DNA from: Enoplolaimus lenunculus
Lineage: Eukaryota; Nematoda; Enoplea; Enoplida; Thoracostomopsidae
Reading direction: 5' to 3'
DNA length: 64,000 bases
NCBI GenBank assembly: GCA_030248215.1
Contig: JASANG010002758.1
Coordinates: 1-64,000 of the forward strand
The notes below the pieces were generated by a model. It was not told the origin of the DNA. It saw only the letters and a list, made by a program, of their open reading frames with translations, and made no database searches. Every line of letters starts with the position of its first letter. The stretch's first letter is position 1. Both the position numbers and the translations under genes were made by a program. Below are positions 59,901 to 64,000 of the stretch, piece by piece.

Positions 59901-62360
59901 AACATTCCGAGAGGGAAAATTGTAAGGTAGAGACCTTACCATTTTACTACAAATAAATTGGTGACGAGGGGCGTACGCTCGTCCACCTTCCTATGCATTC
60001 GCTTGTGCCCGCCTTATCAGTATACCGAAATAGACAAGGCTTAAATTTTGTACTATATAATTTTTTTTGCTTGGACTTAAAGCAACGCTTTGTTTTACAC
60101 TTGAGTTTATTACGTTGAGGAGACTTAAACTTAGGAATATGTTTTGGTGGTTATATTGTTAAAGTAATTTTGGTTCAAATCTTCAGGACCCGCACCAGGC
60201 TTTTATACCGGAGCATAATTCCAACTTGGCTCCTCGTATCTCCTGATAATTTCAATTAGACTTCAACTTTGTTAAGACTGGAATATATACTTATACTTTT
60301 TGCGATCTTCATAAAGACTAAAACGGAGTGGAACCAAAAATGAATTTCAACAGTTCAAAAATCTATATATTTTCATGTAGATTACTGGGTAAAAGCGCGC
60401 ACTGAGTTGAATTGCGTCATTTGTTGCATTTGATGACTGGTTTAGCCCACCGGTTTACTATTGATTTGACGACGCAGACATAGGAGGAAACTTTTTCTGT
60501 AACAACCAAGCTTTTTGAATCAATTTTGGGCTTTTTTCTCCAGGGAGGGAAGCCGCGGCTTCCAGAAACTTATCATTTTGAAAGGACACTCCGCAGGGAT
60601 TGTTGCTCTCAACGCCAGACTAAGCTGTTCATTTTTCAGACAGCTTGAATCGCTGATGAATTACCTTTGGACTGTTTTGGTGCATTTTAGTGACCCGAAT
60701 AAGAGGGGGTTAATATTAAATTTGGCGTCAAAGGAGGTACCCTCCGTTATTCGGTTACGGACTGTTATTTATTTTTAATATGAGCTCATCGGTTCTATGT
60801 CATGGGAAATTCAAATGTGTCCTTTGCGGATAGCCAGATTTGCAAGCTAGCCTTTTACTAATTAGGATCTTACTTAGTTAGACTTGGCGACTTATTAAAA
60901 CAAGAGCGATCAGAATTTAAAATGACGCCCAGTGGAATCTCGCGACGCAAATTGGTATACGTATAAAGTATATATATTTCTTTCTTGCAAATGTAATAAA
61001 TTTACAAATTGACGGTGCGTATTCGATGCAGGTTTTTCACTGGAATAATTTGGAGACAGTTGAAAAATATGAACTCATTATTCCGATAAGTATCAAGCTA
61101 AAATGAAGTTTTTTCATTTTGACATGTTTTAAGAAATCAAAATTTGAAATCATCATAGAATTATGCTGGAATATTATGCAATATTTTAACTTAGGTTTGA
61201 ATACAGAATTTATTTTCGTCAGCTCCAGCTCTTTTAATTTTGAAACAATGCAAATTATTCAAAATATTTTTTACACAATAGCATTTCGGATATCCGGTGG
61301 ATATCCGTATATCAGGATGAATACACGTTTCTTTTCGGATACATATACGTATGTCCGGTGCTCACCTATACTTAGTCAGACAGACTCATCAGATAAACCT
61401 ATGTTAGGTTCTTTCGCTTGCTTACCGCCTCAAGTTTACTATTTCGCGAAGACGCAAACAGACCCAAAGATTTAGCAGCGACTCGTCGCAGAAATCGCCA
61501 CGTTTCATCGGCTGGTTTAAACGCGAATCTCGCTGGACCGCTGTTCGCGAACGTTTGAAGCGAAACGTTGTCTGGCCGTCCGGCGAACGATAAATTGTTG
61601 CCGTATGCCTCTGTTACAGCCTAAAATTTAGCAAGAAGGAATGACAGCTATGGCAAAATTCCTGAAAGTAAAGTCTACAGTTTGTAACGAAAAGTTACTT
61701 TATGTAAAGTATAAACCTGCGGATTTTGGCGATATCAATTGCATCCGGTAAATCCGCCATTCTGATTTCATATTAAACAACGCTTTGTTCTGGTAATGTT
61801 GCACTGCTCCATTTGTCACAGGAAACATTGTAATCACAGTCATGTTGCAGCGGAAGACGCAAGATATATAATTACGAAGAAAAGTTGCAGAATAGCCGAG
61901 TTTTTAAAGCCCTTTTGTTTCTCCTGTCCTGTCTGATAATTAAGAGCTCATTTAAAAGTTTACGTATATTTTAGCTAAAGTAAGCAGGCCCCTGATGTTG
62001 GCCATATAAATCGCTCAAATTGTTCCTGCATTGTGTGGTTCGTGATTTTTGCTGAATTTATTGTCTCACAATTTATTGCGTCTATTGAAGCGCACATCTG
62101 CTTACCGACACTGAATTCAGTATAATGACTGTTCTATGACCGAATCGAAGTTGAAATACTTCACCGTACGTTTTTCCAAGCTCAGTAAACGTTTGGTACG
62201 GCGTTGGGCCTAAAAATGGCAAATAGCCAACAATTGGTAGCCCAGTTGGCCCTGGCAAGTTACATCGGTTTCGGTACAAATAGTATACTGCTGCAGCAAA
62301 CGCTGCAATTGTTACAGCGTAGCAGTGATTAAAAAATAACGCCCAAAGCCAAGAAAACAT
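53987..62360 (-). CDS. Microsomal cytochrome P450, clan 2 (8 exons)
   Basis: Exons, minus strand, 5' to 3': 62106-62360, 61717-61789, 61426-61610, 57987-58166, 56858-57024, 56300-56520, 55391-55684, 53987-54204. Junctions are GT-AG and phases close, giving 530 residues. Start: the ATG at 62360 opens a hydrophobic membrane anchor (about 1-30) followed by LPGPTGLPIVG (35-45). Later landmarks: helix C WRFLR (147-151); helix I DLFGAGFATT (321-330), where the usual acid before Thr is Ala; ExxR as ELFR (381-384); PERF (436-439); haem loop FGTGKRRCIG (465-474) with ligand Cys472. A membrane-bound ER monooxygenase of CYP1/CYP2/CYP17-like type; substrate unknown. Exon 2 is odd: its in-phase peptide does not look like the family, while another frame reads DAIDIAKIR, as expected there. 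It lies head-to-tail behind stomatin, 1.36 kb away. Confidence 0.92.
56078..56284. mobile_element. GAGTTGATTTTAACTC-type MITE beside P450 exon 6 donor
   Basis: Ends CTCACTGGAATTTACAATG, the inverse of the ACACTGTAAATTCCAATGAG terminus seen at 57623. It shares AACTCAGAAATAACTAAC and GACTATCAGAACTC with the pair at 57355-57877. The element stops about 15 bases from the splice donor of exon 6. The left terminus is eroded. Confidence 0.6.
57355..57877. mobile_element. Two adjacent inverted copies of an ACACTGTAAATTC MITE (P450 intron 4)
   Basis: Copy 1 (about 57355-57612) runs ACACCGTAAACTTCAATGAG to GAATTTACAGCGT. Copy 2 (57623-57877) begins ACACTGTAAATTCCAATGAG and ends GAAATTTACAATGT, in opposite orientation. 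Both are rich in GAGTTGA / TCAACTC words and could fold into a large hairpin in the pre-mRNA. Confidence 0.75.
58508..59235. repeat. 3.3-copy tandem repeat (period about 155-175) plus GGACGGACAGACGG tail (P450 intron 3)
   Basis: Units begin at about 58515, 58669, 58843 and 59007 with ATGCAAATTAG...TTAGCTAAC and contain GGTTTTGGAGGTTTGTAA and CCTCGCACC. They end in ATCGGTTCAGTCGTTCCTGA then CGGACGGACAGACGGACA, a tail of a kind widespread in invertebrate retroposon 3' regions. A small GCGAAACTC hairpin follows (59191-59226). I read it as the 3' part of a retroposon family; the type is uncertain. Confidence 0.6.
59776..60007. mobile_element. hAT-like MITE, 232 bp (P450 intron 3)
   Basis: Begins CAGCGGCGGTTCCAC and ends near GCATTCGCTTGTG. 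The flanks CCTGCTTT and CCCGCCTT match at six of eight. It shares AAATTGTAAGGTAG and GACCTTACCATTTTA with 62468-62650. Confidence 0.65.
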
Positions 62361-62459
62361 TGTCAAATTTTACAGACGACAAAACCAAATTGCTGAACAG
62401 ACAACACTGACTGACTGAAGTTATAGATTCGTTATCAAACGCGTTGATAAACTATATTT
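62361..62459 (-). promoter_or_regulatory. P450 5' flank with a TATA-like word
   Basis: Reading minus, CAAATATAGTTTA (about 62446-62458) lies roughly 90 bases before the ATG, a plausible TATA position if the leader is short. The adjoining MITE begins just upstream, so the promoter is compact or shared with it. No responsive element is identified. Confidence 0.3.
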
Positions 62460-62467
62460 GGCATCAT

Positions 62468-62650
62468 CAGAGGCGGATTCAGAAACATCTAACGACGGAG
62501 GGGGCGGTCTGGCAAATGTTGTGAAACCCAATTTCTCGCTAATGCCCATGGACAACGAAAAATTGTAAGGTAGCGAGCGACCTTACCATTTTATCACATC
62601 ACAAAACTATCTGACAGGTGGTCGTACACCCTATTCTGGATCCGCTAGTG
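62468..62650. mobile_element. hAT-like MITE with perfect 8-bp target duplication, just upstream of P450
   Basis: Ends CAGAGGCGGATTCAG and CTGGATCCGCTAGTG are inverted. GGCATCAT flanks both sides (62460-62467 and 62651-62658). It is 108 bases from the P450 start codon. Confidence 0.88.
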
Positions 62651-62658
62651 GGCATCAT

Positions 62659-63719
62659 TTGGTTAATGTTTGCGGAACGTATTAAGCTACGTCATAATCG
62701 GTTTAAAACAGACACTTATAATGAAGCGATGTTTACTTTTCTGTACTAAATTATTTCAGGCTTTTACGATTAATTAGTTCTAGAAGTCAAATACACCAGT
62801 ATAATCGTTTGTAAATTTCTAATTCATTTACTGGGGTTACAGCTTCGCAAACCAGCACAGTAAAGCGCTCAGTGGGGTCTTACAGAAACGTCGGCAATGG
62901 CAGTGCCTGTGTAGTCATTTGTAGTCGCAGCCCTGATATCGTAATTGGAGTCTTGCAAAAAGTCTAGGCTGTTTCTGATATAAAAGTCCACTAACGCCAT
63001 ACCTATATTACATATATATAACTTTAACTCGCTGATAGATATCTTTTGACCAAAAAACATGAGGGACTAAGTTGATAAAAGCCGTGCAGAACAGGTGGGG
63101 CCGCGGAACCCGTCAACAGACTCCCCTGTGGTCACGCGTAATGCCTTGCTTTGTTGATTTGTTTCTTTTAATTTTCTTCTTTGTGTATGTGCTTTAATTT
63201 TTTTTATTTCCGAACACGGTCCAGTTGACACAATTACACTTGAATTAACGGATATAATTTATACCATCAAATATCTGTATTATTATTTTAGCCCATAACG
63301 AGATCAATCGTTATAACGACAATTCGTCGCCTGACAACTCGTCGACCGACAACATGTACTCCGACATTTCATCGACTCCACAATTTGTCGCATCAATATC
63401 ATTAGTGTTTTAGGTTTAAGCTTAACGTATATCATATGCTTAGATTTATTAATAGGTTTTAAAACGCTATTGGGCGACAAGTTGTCGGGCGACGAAAGGG
63501 ACGGAACGTTTTCTGCGGGACTGCAATAGGACAAACTTCTTAAGCTTTACACTTAATTGTTTTGCTGAGGCTAGTCTAAAGGCTTATGAAAATGCTTTAT
63601 ACTACTGTTACGGTACTGTTCTATAGAGATTGGCCATTATTTTTATAGCCAACCAATAGAACAGCATGTAATTCAGCTACAATTATTATTTTTACGAAGA
63701 AGAGTTTTTAGTAATAATT
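62659..63719. other. Intergenic region between P450 and stomatin
   Basis: Holds a repeat (about 63305-63628) with GACAACTCGTCG / CGACAAGTTGTCG inverted words and a right end (GTTCTATAGAGATTGGCC) like the GGCCCATG MITE family. A related CGACAACTTGTCGCC word is at 54500. No gene is supported. Confidence 0.45.
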
Positions 63720-63914
63720 TCATTTTTTCTTTCCAAATATGTCAGTCAACATGTCCATCGGCAATGGGAATACAATAGTAGAGTTCTTTTCGGCCGAAAT
63801 CGTAGTCAGTGTTTGCAGATAACGCAACTGTATTGCAACTGGCGATTCTGCGATCACTGCAGCTGCATCTTTCAATGCACGACTTGCTTTTTGTTCACCT
63901 TCGGCAGCAACGAC
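63720..63914 (-). CDS. STOM: Stomatin (band 7) C-terminal exon, gene continues off the window
   Basis: After an acceptor (ATTTAG, then GTCGTTGCTGCC) the minus strand reads 64 codons and a TGA. They read AAEGEQKASRALKDAAAVIA, then ESPVAIQLRYLQTLTTISAE, then KNSTIVFPLPMDMLTDIFGK, then KK. This is the end of the SPFH domain and the oligomerisation tail of stomatins, close to vertebrate STOM (which has AEGEMNASRALKEA and TTIAAEKNSTIVFPLP). Stomatins are hairpin-anchored, palmitoylated membrane scaffolds that regulate ion channels and transporters. Upstream exons with the membrane hairpin and most of the SPFH domain lie beyond 64000. The tail ends with basic GKKK. Which stomatin paralogue this is cannot be told from one exon. 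Confidence 0.93.
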   Translation of the reverse strand, partial: VVAAEGEQKASRALKDAAAVIAESPVAIQLRYLQTLTTISAEKNSTIVFPLPMDMLTDIFGKKK

Positions 63915-64000
63915 CTAAATGTTCAGTTAAACATCAGCTTGAAATTAGATTTGAGATGAAACAGAAAATATTTCTGCAAGAAACGATTTATTGCAACAAA

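Noticed and set aside
1-64000. CRISPR array, bacterial operon or plasmid features
   Set aside because: Introns, SINE and LINE remnants and Polintons show animal nuclear DNA; no regularly spaced direct repeats with unique spacers were seen.

Overview
This window is animal nuclear DNA: AT-rich, with spliced genes, GT-AG introns and many small transposons. A tunicate or other invertebrate would fit, but nothing here fixes the species. I assembled three host genes exon by exon from splice sites and reading phase. (1) A PPP1R21-type endosomal coiled-coil protein lies on the plus strand at 10150-23184, with 21 exons and 711 residues. (2) A microsomal clan-2 cytochrome P450 lies on the minus strand at 53987-62360, with 8 exons and about 530 residues. 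(3) The last coding exon of a stomatin lies on the minus strand at 63720-63914; the rest of that gene is beyond the right edge.

Layout. 1-10 kb: the 3' end of a LINE, a 1.4 kb octamer minisatellite, a hairpin MITE, a 3.26 kb non-autonomous DNA transposon with TAA target duplications, and a cluster of tRNA-like sequences. 10-23 kb: the PPP1R21 gene, with MITEs and a LINE scrap in its introns. 23-48 kb: an accessory block made largely of old Polintons. One has both termini and an intact 6-bp target duplication (33676-42240). A related copy starts at 24869. A third family B polymerase remnant lies at 45067-47060. Between the second and third lies a minus-strand Asn/Ser/Thr-rich repeat array (42300-44547) whose complex spacer peptide recurs five times. 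48-54 kb: an unrecognised decayed coding-like stretch and palindromic repeats. 54-64 kb: the P450 gene, its introns filled with MITEs and a tandem-repeat element, then the stomatin 3' end.

The three host genes have unrelated jobs: endosomal scaffolding with mRNA transport, membrane-bound oxidation, and lipid-raft membrane scaffolding. They share no operon-like logic. The notable content is the transposon archaeology: one Polinton dated by at least four nested MITEs (two with clear 8-bp target duplications), several hAT-like MITE families recognisable by 8-bp target duplications, and the repetitive Asn-rich array.
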